Below, in pieces: positions 24,165-33,400 of a DNA stretch of 64,000 nt (positions are counted from its first letter, which is position 1; each line of letters begins with the position of its first letter). The notes below the pieces were generated by a model that worked only from the letters and a program-made list of their open reading frames with translations, was not told the DNA's origin and did not search any database. This stretch comes from Hyphomicrobiales bacterium (GTDB lineage Bacteria > Pseudomonadota > Alphaproteobacteria > Rhizobiales > Rhizobiaceae), in contig UBUL01000020.1 in the NCBI GenBank assembly GCA_900468625.1, forward strand, positions 62,001 through 126,000. Direction: 5' to 3'. A program made the translations under genes and the position numbers.

Positions 24165-26153
24165 ATGTTCGACCGTTCGAACCTTCAAGTGTTTGCCAAC
24201 CATACCAGGGCTGCCGCCGAAAACATGGCCTATACGCTGCAGCGGACGGCCCACTCGGCCTTCGTCAAGGAGACGGAGGATTTCACCGTCATGCTGATCA
24301 ATCGCAAAGGCGAAACCTTCGGCGTCCCGATGAGCCTTGGCGCGACATGGTATCCGGGGCTTACCTATACCCGAGCCATCGACATGATCGGGGATTACAA
24401 GCCGGGCGATGTGGCCTTTACCAACGATCCCTATTCCTGCTTTGTGGCCACCCACACACCGGACACGCACCTCTGGAAGCCGGTTTTCTACGACGGCGAG
24501 ATCATCGCCTGGACCGGCGGGCACATCCACAACACCGACATGGGTGGTGCCGTGCCGGCATCCCTTTCGCGCGCATTGACGGAGATTCATCAGGAAGGCA
24601 TTCGCTTTCCGCCCATGAAGCTGGTCAATGAGGGTGTCTTCGACGACGATATTCTGAAAATCATGACCACGAATGTCCGCAAACCCGATCTCAATATCGG
24701 CGACATCAAGGCGCTGGTCGGTGCGCTGAACACGGGTGAGCGCAAGATCCTGGCCATGGTCGAAAAATTCGGCAAGCAGGCATTTCTCGACGGAACCGAA
24801 GTGCTTGTGCAGCACGCCGAAGCGCAGGCGCGGGATATCCTGCGGGCAATGCCGGATGGTACTTGGGAATTCGTCGATTATGCCGACGAGGATTCCGTCG
24901 AGGCCAATCCATGCCGGCTGAAGCTGACGCTAACGATCAGGGGCGACGAGGCGATCCTCGATTTCACCGGATCCGATCCGCAGCTTGGATCGTCGCTCAA
25001 CGTTCCCTCAGGCGGCGATCCGCGTCACACCATGCTGCTGGTCGGCGTCTATTATGTTCTCTATACGCTGAATCCCAAGATCCTGCTCAACACCGGGCTG
25101 ACCCGCCCCTTCACCTGCATTGCGCCACAGGGGAGCGTTCTCAATCCAATATCGCCGGCGGCCGTCGGCATGCGTTCGCTCACTTGCGCGCGCTTGCGCT
25201 CCGTAATCTTCGGCGCCTTCTGCCAAGCGGTTCCCGAGTTGCTGCCGGCCGCGCCGGCCGGCAATAATTGTATCGTCAACGTAATGACCACGGACGAGCG
25301 GACGGGCCGCAGCGTGATTGCCGCCGTCAATCCGGTGGTCGGCGGTGGCGGCGGGATGCCGCATCGCGACGGGACCAACGGTTCGGGTGCCGACGCCGCC
25401 TATCTGAAGAATACGCCGATCGAAATCACCGAAACCGAAGTGCCGATCGAATTCGTCAAATACGGGCTTGCCAAAGACAGCGGCGGTGCCGGCCGCTGGC
25501 GTGGGGGTCTTGCGACCGAGATGGCGTTCCGCGTGTTCGCGCCCGGAAGCCGGATCACGGCCCGCAACCGCGACCGCAGCTTCTTCCGCCCCTGGGGGCT
25601 GCTCGGCGGCAAGGCGGCAGGGCTCTCCGACATGGTATTGAATCCCGGGCGCGAGGATTATCGCCGGCTCGGCAATATCGATACCGCCGTTCTGCAGCCG
25701 GGAGACGTGCTCGAGATCCGCTCGGCCGGAGGCGGTGGCCGCGGAAACCCCTTGGAGCGCGAGGACTGGCGCGTGCTGCAGGATGTGGAGCGCGGCTATG
25801 TTTCCCTTGCCGCTGCCGAGCGCGACTACGGCGTCATCATCCGCAATGGCAAGGTGGACGAAGCCGAAACCTCCCGTCTCAGGTCATCGCGCACGGTTCC
25901 AACCGCCCACTTCCATTATGGCGAGGAGCGAGACGGTTACGAGGCGCAGTGGACATCAGCTGCCTATAATCTGCTCACGGATATTCTGGCCAGCCTTCCG
26001 ATCCACTGGCGCTTCTTCACCAAGACGGAGATTTTTCGCCGAATGAAGGGACGCGCGGGCCATGAGGGCGTCGCCGCCGCTTTTGCCGATGTTCGCGCCC
26101 GGTTCCCGGAAATGCCTGAGGTTCGTCTTTCAATCAAAGAGGCGGCCGAATGA
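24165..26153 (+). CDS. hyuB: hydantoinase/oxoprolinase B subunit with C-terminal extension
   Basis: A 662-residue HyuB-family protein. Family motifs include VKETEDFTVMLINRKGE, GDVAFTNDPY, GGHIHNTDMGG (metal-site region near 125) and NPVVGGGGGMPHRDGTNGSGA. HyuB proteins are commonly 520-590 residues; here about 100 residues after the normal end (YGVIIRNGKVDEAE) continue with a separate helical region containing ILASLPIHWRFFTKTEIFRRMKG. The start follows the hyuA stop by 6 bases. It overlaps the next gene by four bases. Substrate is not certain; N-methylhydantoin, 5-oxoproline and related cyclic amides are candidates. Confidence 0.93.
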   Translation: MFDRSNLQVFANHTRAAAENMAYTLQRTAHSAFVKETEDFTVMLINRKGETFGVPMSLGATWYPGLTYTRAIDMIGDYKPGDVAFTNDPYSCFVATHTPDTHLWKPVFYDGEIIAWTGGHIHNTDMGGAVPASLSRALTEIHQEGIRFPPMKLVNEGVFDDDILKIMTTNVRKPDLNIGDIKALVGALNTGERKILAMVEKFGKQAFLDGTEVLVQHAEAQARDILRAMPDGTWEFVDYADEDSVEANPCRLKLTLTIRGDEAILDFTGSDPQLGSSLNVPSGGDPRHTMLLVGVYYVLYTLNPKILLNTGLTRPFTCIAPQGSVLNPISPAAVGMRSLTCARLRSVIFGAFCQAVPELLPAAPAGNNCIVNVMTTDERTGRSVIAAVNPVVGGGGGMPHRDGTNGSGADAAYLKNTPIEITETEVPIEFVKYGLAKDSGGAGRWRGGLATEMAFRVFAPGSRITARNRDRSFFRPWGLLGGKAAGLSDMVLNPGREDYRRLGNIDTAVLQPGDVLEIRSAGGGGRGNPLEREDWRVLQDVERGYVSLAAAERDYGVIIRNGKVDEAETSRLRSSRTVPTAHFHYGEERDGYEAQWTSAAYNLLTDILASLPIHWRFFTKTEIFRRMKGRAGHEGVAAAFADVRARFPEMPEVRLSIKEAAE

Positions 26154-26473
26154 GACAGGACCTGCGTCCGGCCGGAGAAGCGGGGCGCATCGTCCGTCTC
26201 GCCGAACAGGGGCGAGCAGCCGTTCGCTTCCTGCTGGACGGCATCGAACGCGAAGCCTTGGCCGGTGACACGGTGCTGACGGCCATGCTGACTGTCTCAC
26301 CGGTTCTTCGGCAATCCGAATTCGGGCCGGAAGGTCGGGCAGGCTTCTGCCTGATGGGAGCCTGTCAGGATTGCTGGGTCTGGCAGCAGGATGGAACCCG
26401 CTTGCGCGCCTGTTCGACCATCGTCTGCAACGGCATGTCCCTGATGACCCAGGCGCCGGGGGATTGGCCATGA
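26150..26473 (+). CDS. 2Fe-2S ferredoxin-like oxidase subunit (HcnA/sarcosine oxidase alpha N-terminus-like)
   Basis: A 107-residue Fer2_4-type protein. The plant-type cluster ligands are Cys67, Cys72, Cys75 and Cys88 in GFCLMGACQDCW ... LRACST. This small subunit equals HcnA, or the N-terminal domain of heterotetrameric sarcosine oxidase alpha, and shuttles electrons between the flavoprotein subunits. It overlaps hyuB upstream and the next flavoprotein by four bases each, so all are made from one transcript. Confidence 0.9.
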   Translation: MRQDLRPAGEAGRIVRLAEQGRAAVRFLLDGIEREALAGDTVLTAMLTVSPVLRQSEFGPEGRAGFCLMGACQDCWVWQQDGTRLRACSTIVCNGMSLMTQAPGDWP

Positions 26474-27840
26474 CGGTGGCGAATGACCGGAAGGCAACGG
26501 TGATTGTCGGGGCTGGTCCAGCGGGCATACGGGCAGCCGAGCTTCTGGTGGCTGCCGGTATCCGGCCCGTTGTCATTGACGAAGGGATGAGGGCAGGCGG
26601 TCAGATATATCGCCGTCCCCCGGAGGGTTTTACGCGTTCGGCCGAGCAGCTTTACGGATCGGAAGCCGGCAAAGCCCTTGCCCTTCATTCGCTCTTCGAT
26701 CGCATGGTGGAGCGCGGGGAAGTCGAATACCATCCTCGAAGCTCCGCGATGGCTCTCGCCGCCAATGTGCTGCAGGTGCTGACGCCCACCGGCCGCCGGG
26801 AGGTCGCCTATAACAGGCTGATACTCGCAACCGGTGCGACCGACCGGCTGGTGCCGATACCCGGCTGGCAGGCGCCCGGCGTCTACAGTCTCGGGGCCGC
26901 GCAGATCGCGCTGAAGGCGCAAGGCGTCGCCCTGGGACGAAGGATCGTTCTGGCCGGCTCCGGGCCGCTGCTGACCCTCGTTGCGGTCCAGCTTCTGAAG
27001 GCCGGAGCGAATGTCGCAGCCGTTCTCGATACCTCTTCGCTTCGAAACCAGATCCTTGCCCTTCCAGGCATGATGGCAAGGCCTGTCCTGGTCCTGCGGG
27101 GGCTGGCGATGCGGATGGAGCTCGGCCGCTTATATCGCGCGGGCGTGACGCTGACGGATATCGTCAGCGAGGAGAGCGGCCCCGTGGCTGTTCGTTGGCG
27201 AGATGCTGCCGGGTGCGACCATCACACCGAATGCGATATGGTCGGCATCGGCTGGCATCTGAGAGCCGAAACGCAGCTTGCCGGGCTGGCTCAATGCAGG
27301 TTCGATTACGATACGGTTTGGACGCAATGGCTGCCGCAGGCGGATCGAATGGGCCGGTCCGCCGATGGCGTCTATCTTGCCGGCGATGGCTTGCGGCTTC
27401 TTGGCGCCGATGGCGCGGAAGTTGCAGGAAGGCTTGCCGCAAGCGCCTGTCTTGCCGATATGGGGTTGCGTCATCCCGATCCGGCACGGGATCTCCGGCG
27501 GCTCGCCCGCTACGAACGCTTTGCTCGCGCCATCGCCCGCGCCTTTCCCTGGCCAGCCGGCATGGTCCGATCTGTTCCCGATGAAACGATGGTCTGCCGC
27601 TGCGAAGGCATCAGCGCCGGCGATCTGCGTGAGAGTGTCGGCTACGCTGGGGGTGAAGCAAACCGGGTGAAGTCGATGGTGCGGGTGGGCATGGGACGGT
27701 GTCAGGGGCGGTTTTGTCAGCTCGCCGGCGCCGAGCTGATTGCGGAGCGTGCGAAAATCCCGGTTTGCGAGGTCGGTCGTCTGCGCGAGCAGGCGCCTGT
27801 CCGTCCGCTGCCGATCGGGTCCTGGATAAACGAAAGCTGA
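26470..27840 (+). CDS. pyridine-nucleotide-type flavoprotein oxidase subunit (HcnB/OoxA-like)
   Basis: A 456-residue FAD/NAD(P)-fold protein. It has GAGPAGIRAAELL near 13, a second Rossmann motif VLAGSGPLLTLVAVQLL near 160, and at the C-terminus four cysteines (CRCEG ... GMGRCQGRFC) of a BFD-like 2Fe-2S domain, as in HcnB and octopine oxidase A. The ATG at 26470 overlaps the upstream stop. With the ferredoxin-like subunit and the divergent DAO subunit it should form an oxidase that splits an amino compound into amine and oxo acid. Confidence 0.9.
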   Translation: MTVANDRKATVIVGAGPAGIRAAELLVAAGIRPVVIDEGMRAGGQIYRRPPEGFTRSAEQLYGSEAGKALALHSLFDRMVERGEVEYHPRSSAMALAANVLQVLTPTGRREVAYNRLILATGATDRLVPIPGWQAPGVYSLGAAQIALKAQGVALGRRIVLAGSGPLLTLVAVQLLKAGANVAAVLDTSSLRNQILALPGMMARPVLVLRGLAMRMELGRLYRAGVTLTDIVSEESGPVAVRWRDAAGCDHHTECDMVGIGWHLRAETQLAGLAQCRFDYDTVWTQWLPQADRMGRSADGVYLAGDGLRLLGADGAEVAGRLAASACLADMGLRHPDPARDLRRLARYERFARAIARAFPWPAGMVRSVPDETMVCRCEGISAGDLRESVGYAGGEANRVKSMVRVGMGRCQGRFCQLAGAELIAERAKIPVCEVGRLREQAPVRPLPIGSWINES

Positions 27841-27871
27841 CCGCGCTCGCTTTGACCGTATGGGCGCGCTT

Positions 27872-28780
27872 TTACTCCGGCACGGCTTGGCCATCCTTCA
27901 GCGCGCCGGCACAGGCCTGGCGCAGATAGTCGCGCATTGTAAGGTGGCTGCCCGTCAGGGGACGGTCCCGGCTGGTCAGCAGGGCGATCGGGACCGTCTT
28001 TCTTGGCAGCAGCGGCCGGCGCACAAGGCCGGGAAACTGCTCCCATGGCAGCAAACCGTCCACGACCGCGACACCGAAGCCGTTGCGGACAAAAGGCAGG
28101 GCAGTAATGGAGATATCGATCTCGATCGCGGGATTGAACGATTGATTTTCCGTCGCTGCGGCATTGGCAAGCAGCTGGCCTGGGAACGTATCGGCGCGGT
28201 AGGAGATCAGGGTCTCGTTCTGGAGATCGGCGAAGCCGATGCTATGGCGCGCGGCAAGATGATGCCCCTCCGGCACGATACAGATGAGTTCGGCATATCC
28301 GAGCGTTTCGACATCGATGCCGGGCCGGGCGATGTTGTTCATGGCGATGCCGAGCGGAGCATCGCCATTGCGGATCATATCGACGACATTGACCAGCGGC
28401 GCGATCAGCGAGCGGACGACGATGTCCGGATAGGTGGTCCTGAAGGCGAGAAGCGCCTTGGGAACGATCGACATGGCAGGCGGCGTCGTTGCGGCGATCC
28501 GGATCAGCCCGGTCCGCCCGAAACGCATGTCGGTCGTTCGGCGTCGAAGCGCTCCGAGCTCGGAGAAGATGCGCTCAGCCTCCGGATATAGTTCTTCGGC
28601 TTCCCGTGTGGGAACCAGCTTGCCGCGCACGCGGTTGAAGAGTTTGAACCCCAGCTGGTCTTCGGCATGCAGCAGGATCTGGCTTAGCGCGGGCTGCGTG
28701 ATGTTGAGCATGGCGGCAGCGCCGGTCACAGTCCCGGATCGCATGAGCATGCAGAAGACTTCGAGCTGACGGGCCTGCAT
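27872..28780 (-). CDS. LysR family regulator
   Basis: A 302-residue LTTR. The N-terminal helix-turn-helix is FCMLMRSGTVTGAAAMLNITQPALSQILLHAEDQLGFKLF (9-48), followed by the substrate-binding effector domain (LIRIAATTPPAMSIVPKAL ...). The group is close to OccR/NocR/ArgP-like activators by the position of PALSQ and FNR. The ATG at 28780 or the adjacent GTG at 28783 can start it. It converges on the hyuAB operon and is 59 bases behind a DAO-family gene on the same strand. It is the likely binder of the two ATAA-type palindromes before hyuA. Confidence 0.92.
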   Translation of the reverse strand: MQARQLEVFCMLMRSGTVTGAAAMLNITQPALSQILLHAEDQLGFKLFNRVRGKLVPTREAEELYPEAERIFSELGALRRRTTDMRFGRTGLIRIAATTPPAMSIVPKALLAFRTTYPDIVVRSLIAPLVNVVDMIRNGDAPLGIAMNNIARPGIDVETLGYAELICIVPEGHHLAARHSIGFADLQNETLISYRADTFPGQLLANAAATENQSFNPAIEIDISITALPFVRNGFGVAVVDGLLPWEQFPGLVRRPLLPRKTVPIALLTSRDRPLTGSHLTMRDYLRQACAGALKDGQAVPE

Positions 28781-28839
28781 CACGAAATTCCGTATTGTGC
28801 GGTTCGATTGTCGGCGAAGTCTATCACGGGCGGCCCATT

Positions 28840-30165
28840 TCAGAAGTCGGCCACCTTGCCCCACGCGGATTGCAGGAAGCGGTCTGGATGATAGGGTCTC
28901 GGATCGACTATAGGCGCGGCGCCGGTGACGATATCGGCGATCAGGTGGCCGGCTCCCGGGCCGATTCCGAAGCCGTGACCACTGAAACCGGCCGCCAGCA
29001 CGAAGCCTGGAATAGTTGCGATTTCGCCTATGCCGGGCACGCCGTCTGGTGTCGAATCGATATAGCCGGCCCAGCTTGCGGTGATGCGGCGGCTTGCGAT
29101 GGCAGGCAGCAATTCGCGCGCACGGTCATAGGTCAGCTGGATCGTGCCTTTGTCGACGGCCGGATCGAGAATACGCATCCGCTCCATCGGTGTCGGCCGG
29201 TCCAGGCGCCAGCGCGACAGGTTTTCGTGGCCGCTGCGAAAGCCCTCGAAGCCGCCGAGGGACAGAGCACGCCAGCGGCGAACGAACATGGGCAGAAACT
29301 GTGCTCCGAACCGTATGTTCTGCGGCGTAGGATCGACGCGGCCCCGCCCGCTGATTGCGAGCGTATGGCCGCCGTCGCCTCTGCGCGTGACGGAAACATA
29401 GGCGGTATGAAGGGCGTCAGGGAGCTCGCCGTCGCCGGGGCTGACGGAAAGGATCGATGAGCGGATCGACGCCTGCGGAAAACGAACATCAAGCTGACGG
29501 CAGAAGGACGAAGCCCAGGCACCGCCCGACAGGACGGCAATCTTGGTCTTGATCGTGCCTTCCTCGGTCACGACTGCGGAGAGCTTTCCGCCTTCGGTTT
29601 CTATGCCGCGCGCCGCACAATTCTGGCGCAGGCAGCCCCCCAGTTTCATCAGGGCGCGAGCGACCGCCGGGGCGGCGTTGGCGGGATCGGCAATGCCATC
29701 GGTCGGGGAAAAGACGCCGCCCTTCCAGCTGCGGCCGGTCGCCTTGCCGCGTTCGCTGGCCTGAGCGCTGTCGAGCATATGAGTCGTCACGCCGACGCCG
29801 CGGGCAAAGTCGCGCCAGCGGGTCCATCCGGCAAGCTCTTCTTCGCTGTTGCTCAGATAGAAGAGGCCGCAGCGGCGAAAGCCGGTTTCCTCTCCTGTTT
29901 CCGCCGCGAATCGGTCCCAGAGCTCGAGGCTTTTCGTCGCCATCGGCAGCTCGCGGGCGTCGCGGTTCTGCTGCCTGCACCAGCCCCAGTTGCGGCTGGA
30001 CTGCTCGGCGCCGACGCGGCCCTTCTCGAGAAGGACGACCGAGAGGCCCCGCTTTGCCAGATAATAGGCCGCAAAAACGCCGACGATCCCGGCGCCGATG
30101 ACGACGGCATCGGCAGAGGATGGCAATTCTGGGGAGTTATCGACAAGGGTGAGCTGTGCGGGCAT
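28840..30165 (-). CDS. FAD-dependent oxidoreductase (DAO fold), second copy
   Basis: A 441-residue flavoprotein with a 16-residue lead, FAD motif VVIGAGIVGVFAAYYLAKRG (about 21-40), NWGWCRQQNRDARELP and the C-terminal GFVLAAGFSGHGFGIGPGAGHL. It belongs with single-chain amino-compound oxidases (glycine/sarcosine oxidase-like, ordL/puuB-like). It faces away from an AsnC regulator gene that shares its upstream region. AGGAGACCCGC precedes the ATG. Substrate unknown. Confidence 0.9.
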   Translation of the reverse strand: MPAQLTLVDNSPELPSSADAVVIGAGIVGVFAAYYLAKRGLSVVLLEKGRVGAEQSSRNWGWCRQQNRDARELPMATKSLELWDRFAAETGEETGFRRCGLFYLSNSEEELAGWTRWRDFARGVGVTTHMLDSAQASERGKATGRSWKGGVFSPTDGIADPANAAPAVARALMKLGGCLRQNCAARGIETEGGKLSAVVTEEGTIKTKIAVLSGGAWASSFCRQLDVRFPQASIRSSILSVSPGDGELPDALHTAYVSVTRRGDGGHTLAISGRGRVDPTPQNIRFGAQFLPMFVRRWRALSLGGFEGFRSGHENLSRWRLDRPTPMERMRILDPAVDKGTIQLTYDRARELLPAIASRRITASWAGYIDSTPDGVPGIGEIATIPGFVLAAGFSGHGFGIGPGAGHLIADIVTGAAPIVDPRPYHPDRFLQSAWGKVADF

Positions 30166-30328
30166 GGATGCGGGTCTCCTATCGCACCGACAGCATAGCG
30201 AAATGACCGGACATGAGGCTGCCGCACAACCACGCCAAGCGGCATAAGATTCTGCTCATGACGAACCAAGCGGTTGATTGTGCTGGTTCGATTCATGCAG
30301 AATGAAATAGACAAGACGGGTCATGATG

Positions 30329-30360
30329 TTATGCTCGATCTTCGGAAATTCGCAGCATAA
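30329..30360. promoter_or_regulatory. inverted repeat upstream of the AsnC gene
   Basis: TTATGCT (30329-30335) and AGCATAA (30354-30360) are perfect 7-base arms 18 bases apart, ending 30 bases before the AsnC start. A second pair, TTCAT-N5-ATGAA, lies near 30293-30307. This may be an autoregulatory Lrp-type site also serving the divergent oxidase. Confidence 0.35.
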
Positions 30361-30390
30361 AATGCCGCCTGATGAAGGAAAGATTTGCCG

Positions 30391-30867
30391 ATGAAGCTCG
30401 ACCGTATCGACATCAAGATCCTGTACGAACTTCAGAAGAACGGCCGCATCACCAATGTCGAATTGGCGGAACTGGTCAACCTGTCGCCGAGCCCCTGTCT
30501 GATGCGGGTCAAGAAACTGCAACAGGAGGGCTATATCGAGGGATATTCGGCCCAGATCAATATCGGCAAACTGGGCCAGACACTGACCGTATTTACGGAA
30601 GTCACGCTCAAGAACCACCGGCAGATCGACTTTGCGCGTTTTCTCTCAGCGGTAGAGAAGGTCGATCAGGTCATCGAATGCCACCTCGTCTCAGGTGGCT
30701 ACGATTATATGCTGAAGTTCGTGACGGCCGGTATCGGAGAATATCAGACGATCATGGAACGCCTGACCGACATGGATATCGGCATCGACAAGTATTTCAG
30801 CTTCGTGGTGCTCAAGTCGCCGATCGTAAAGGCGCATATGCCGTTGACCAGCCTGTTTCCCATGTAG
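30391..30867 (+). CDS. Lrp/AsnC family regulator
   Basis: A 158-residue regulator. The helix-turn-helix ILYELQKNGRITNVELAELVNLSPSPCLMRVKKLQQEGYIEGY (10-52) is followed by the RAM/AsnC ligand domain (VECHLVSGGYDYMLKFVT). The ATG at 30391 follows AAGGAAAG. The SPSPCLMRVKKL recognition helix is that of the Lrp-BkdR/PutR subgroup, which usually senses an amino acid. It lies divergent from the second DAO gene and converges on the ABC importer, so it may control both. Confidence 0.94.
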   Translation: MKLDRIDIKILYELQKNGRITNVELAELVNLSPSPCLMRVKKLQQEGYIEGYSAQINIGKLGQTLTVFTEVTLKNHRQIDFARFLSAVEKVDQVIECHLVSGGYDYMLKFVTAGIGEYQTIMERLTDMDIGIDKYFSFVVLKSPIVKAHMPLTSLFPM

Positions 30868-30890
30868 AAGCGCCTTCGTGATAGGTCCGG

Positions 30891-32552
30891 CTAGGCATGG
30901 CCATATTCGCGCTTGAGCTCTGGATCCTGCACAAGATTGTCGAGCCAGGTCGGATCGAGCTTCGGAACGGACCCGAACAGCAGCTGAGAATAGGGGTGAC
31001 GGGGCGCATTTGCTGCTTCGCGCGTGATCTGCTCCACTTTCTTTCCGCCATACATCACGACGATCTCGTCGCAGATCGCCTCGACAACCGAAAGATCGTG
31101 GCTGATGAAGATATAGGACAAATGCAGCTCACGCTGCAGTTCCTTGAGCAAGTCGATGATCGCCGCCGCAACGACGGTGTCGAGGGCGGATGTGATTTCA
31201 TCGCAAATGATCAAGCGTGGCTCGGCGGCAAGCGCGCGGGCGAAATTCACGCGTTGCTTCTGTCCGCCCGATAATTCCGATGGATAGCGATAGCGAAGCG
31301 CGCGCGGCAATCGCACCATATCGAGCAATTCGTCGACTCTGACCGTTCGAGCCTTGCGGTCCATACCATGATAAAACACCAAAGGCCGCTCGAGAATATC
31401 GGCGATCGATTTTGCCGGATTGAGCGCCGTGTCGGCATATTGAAAGACGATCTGCATTTCCCGCAGCTGATCGCGCGAACGCAATTTGGCGGCGCGGTTC
31501 ATGTCGCTGCCGTTGAAGCCGATCGTGCCTGATACGGCCGGCAATATGCCGGCAATCGCCCGCGCCAGCGTCGACTTACCGCATCCGGATTCGCCGATAA
31601 TGCCGAGATTCCTGCCCTTCTCGACCTCGAGGCTGACGGATTGAACCGCACAGACCGCCGGCAGGCCGTTGGCCTGGAGATCGCCATAGCCCGCCACGAG
31701 ATTGTCGATCCTCAGCACAGATGCAGTCGTCCCATCCGTTTTGCCGTCGCGGATGGCCTGTTTCGGCTCGAACGCCGCCAGCAGCTCGCGCGTATAGGGA
31801 TGGCTCGGCCGCGTCAGGATCGCTTCGGTTTTCGCTAGCTCCTGGATTTCGCCGCCCTTGAGGACGGCGATGCGGTCGGCGATTTGCGCGACGACCGCCA
31901 GATCATGTGACACATAGACGCCGGCAATGTCGCCGGCGCGGATGACGGATTTGAATGCCTTCAGCACATCGATCTGCGTCGTCACATCAAGTGCCGTCGT
32001 CGGTTCGTCGAAAATGACCAGCTTGGGCTCGCCGATCAGGGCCATGGCCGCCGCCAGCCGCTGCAGCTGGCCGCCGGAGACCTGATGCGGATATCGCTCG
32101 CCGATCGTCTCAGGATTCGGCAGTGACAGCGCCCGGAAGAGCTCGATGGCGCGCTTTCGCGCTTGTTCGGGGGCCATCAGCCGGTGAATGCGGGTGACCT
32201 CGATCACCTGCTCCATAATCTTCGTCGCCGGATTGAAGGCGGCGGCCGCACTTTGCGGAATATAGGCGACCGTGGTGCCGCGCACCTTCGAACGTCCGCT
32301 TTCGGAAAGGGCGGCCATGTCCTGTCCCTCGACCTCGATCGTGCCGCCCGAGATGCGACAGCCCTCGCGCGCATGCCCCATCAGCGTCAGCGCGATCGTC
32401 GTCTTGCCCGAGCCGCTTTCGCCGATGAGCGCGACAATCTCGCCCTTGGCGATATTGAAACTGACGCCCTTGATGATCTCGACGATGCGGCCGGAGTCGG
32501 TCGTCGCCTCGACCTTCAGATTCTTGATTTCAACGAGATTGGTCATCGTCAT
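30891..32552 (-). CDS. oligopeptide/opine-type ABC importer, fused double ATPase
   Basis: A 553-residue protein with two complete ABC domains, equal to DppD plus DppF in one chain (GsiA/YejF type). Domain 1: Walker A GESGSGKT (44-51), signature VSGGQLQR, Walker B LVIFDEPTTALD. Domain 2: Walker A GESGCGKST, signature LSGGQKQR, Walker B LIICDEITSALD. Last gene of the importer operon; its ATG overlaps the stop of the permease gene upstream (TGACGATGAC region), so expression is coupled. Confidence 0.95.
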   Translation of the reverse strand: MTMTNLVEIKNLKVEATTDSGRIVEIIKGVSFNIAKGEIVALIGESGSGKTTIALTLMGHAREGCRISGGTIEVEGQDMAALSESGRSKVRGTTVAYIPQSAAAAFNPATKIMEQVIEVTRIHRLMAPEQARKRAIELFRALSLPNPETIGERYPHQVSGGQLQRLAAAMALIGEPKLVIFDEPTTALDVTTQIDVLKAFKSVIRAGDIAGVYVSHDLAVVAQIADRIAVLKGGEIQELAKTEAILTRPSHPYTRELLAAFEPKQAIRDGKTDGTTASVLRIDNLVAGYGDLQANGLPAVCAVQSVSLEVEKGRNLGIIGESGCGKSTLARAIAGILPAVSGTIGFNGSDMNRAAKLRSRDQLREMQIVFQYADTALNPAKSIADILERPLVFYHGMDRKARTVRVDELLDMVRLPRALRYRYPSELSGGQKQRVNFARALAAEPRLIICDEITSALDTVVAAAIIDLLKELQRELHLSYIFISHDLSVVEAICDEIVVMYGGKKVEQITREAANAPRHPYSQLLFGSVPKLDPTWLDNLVQDPELKREYGHA

Positions 32553-33400
32553 GCGTTCCTGTCCCTGATCCTGCGCGGCAGATTGTCGATCAGCAGGTTG
32601 ACGCTGATGGTGAGGCTGGCAATGGCAAAGGAGGGCACGATCACGGCCGGCGCGGCGAAGGGCAGGCCGCCGATGTTTTCGCGGACCAGGGCTCCCCAGT
32701 CGGCATAGGGCGGCTGCAGGCCGAGGCCGAGGAAAGAAAGACCGGACAACAGGAGAACGACGAAGACGAAGCGCAAACCGAAATCCGCCAGAACCGGGCG
32801 AATAATGTTCGGAAGAATTTCCGAGCCGATAATGTAGCCGACCCGCTCACCGCGGGTGCGGGCAACCGTGATGAAATCCATCGTGTTGATGTTGACGGCA
32901 AGCGCGCGGGCAAAGCGATAGGCGCCGGGCGTGTAGATGACGCCGAGCGTGATGATCAGCACCGGAATGGACGAGCCGACGGCGGCAACGACGACCAGGC
33001 CGAAAAGCTTGCTTGGAATGGAATTCAGGGCATCGAGAAACCGGCTCAGGATCGTGTCGAACCATCCGCCGACAACGGCCGCGATCATGCCGAGCGTCAC
33101 GCCGCAAAAACAGCATAGCGTGACTGAAGCCAATGAAATGCCGACCGTATAGCGCGCGCCCATCAAAACGCGCGAGAACATGTCGCGGCCGAGGTAGTCC
33201 GAGCCGAGCCACAATTGCGGGCTTATCGGGCCGAAATAGTCGGTATCGACGATATCACCGACGGAGTAGGGGGTAATATAGGGTGCGAACAATGCGACGA
33301 TCGTCCAGCCAAGGATGATGGTGAAAGCCACGATGCCGACGAGGCTGACATTATAGCCGAAAAGGGAAGGGGTGCGGGAAGCCAAGCTGTTCGTGGTCAT
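32549..33400 (-). CDS. ABC importer permease, DppC/OppC type
   Basis: A 283-residue inner membrane protein with six predicted helices and an OppC_N segment (YNVSLVGIVAFTIILGWTIVALFAPYITPY). The typical LWLGSDYLGRDMFSRVLMGAR stands near 66-86, and the coupling EAA-like loop VARTRGERVGYIIGSEILPNI near 175. The ATG at 33400 overlaps the preceding permease stop, which excludes the longer frame reaching 34135. Confidence 0.94.
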   Translation of the reverse strand: MTTNSLASRTPSLFGYNVSLVGIVAFTIILGWTIVALFAPYITPYSVGDIVDTDYFGPISPQLWLGSDYLGRDMFSRVLMGARYTVGISLASVTLCCFCGVTLGMIAAVVGGWFDTILSRFLDALNSIPSKLFGLVVVAAVGSSIPVLIITLGVIYTPGAYRFARALAVNINTMDFITVARTRGERVGYIIGSEILPNIIRPVLADFGLRFVFVVLLLSGLSFLGLGLQPPYADWGALVRENIGGLPFAAPAVIVPSFAIASLTISVNLLIDNLPRRIRDRNA

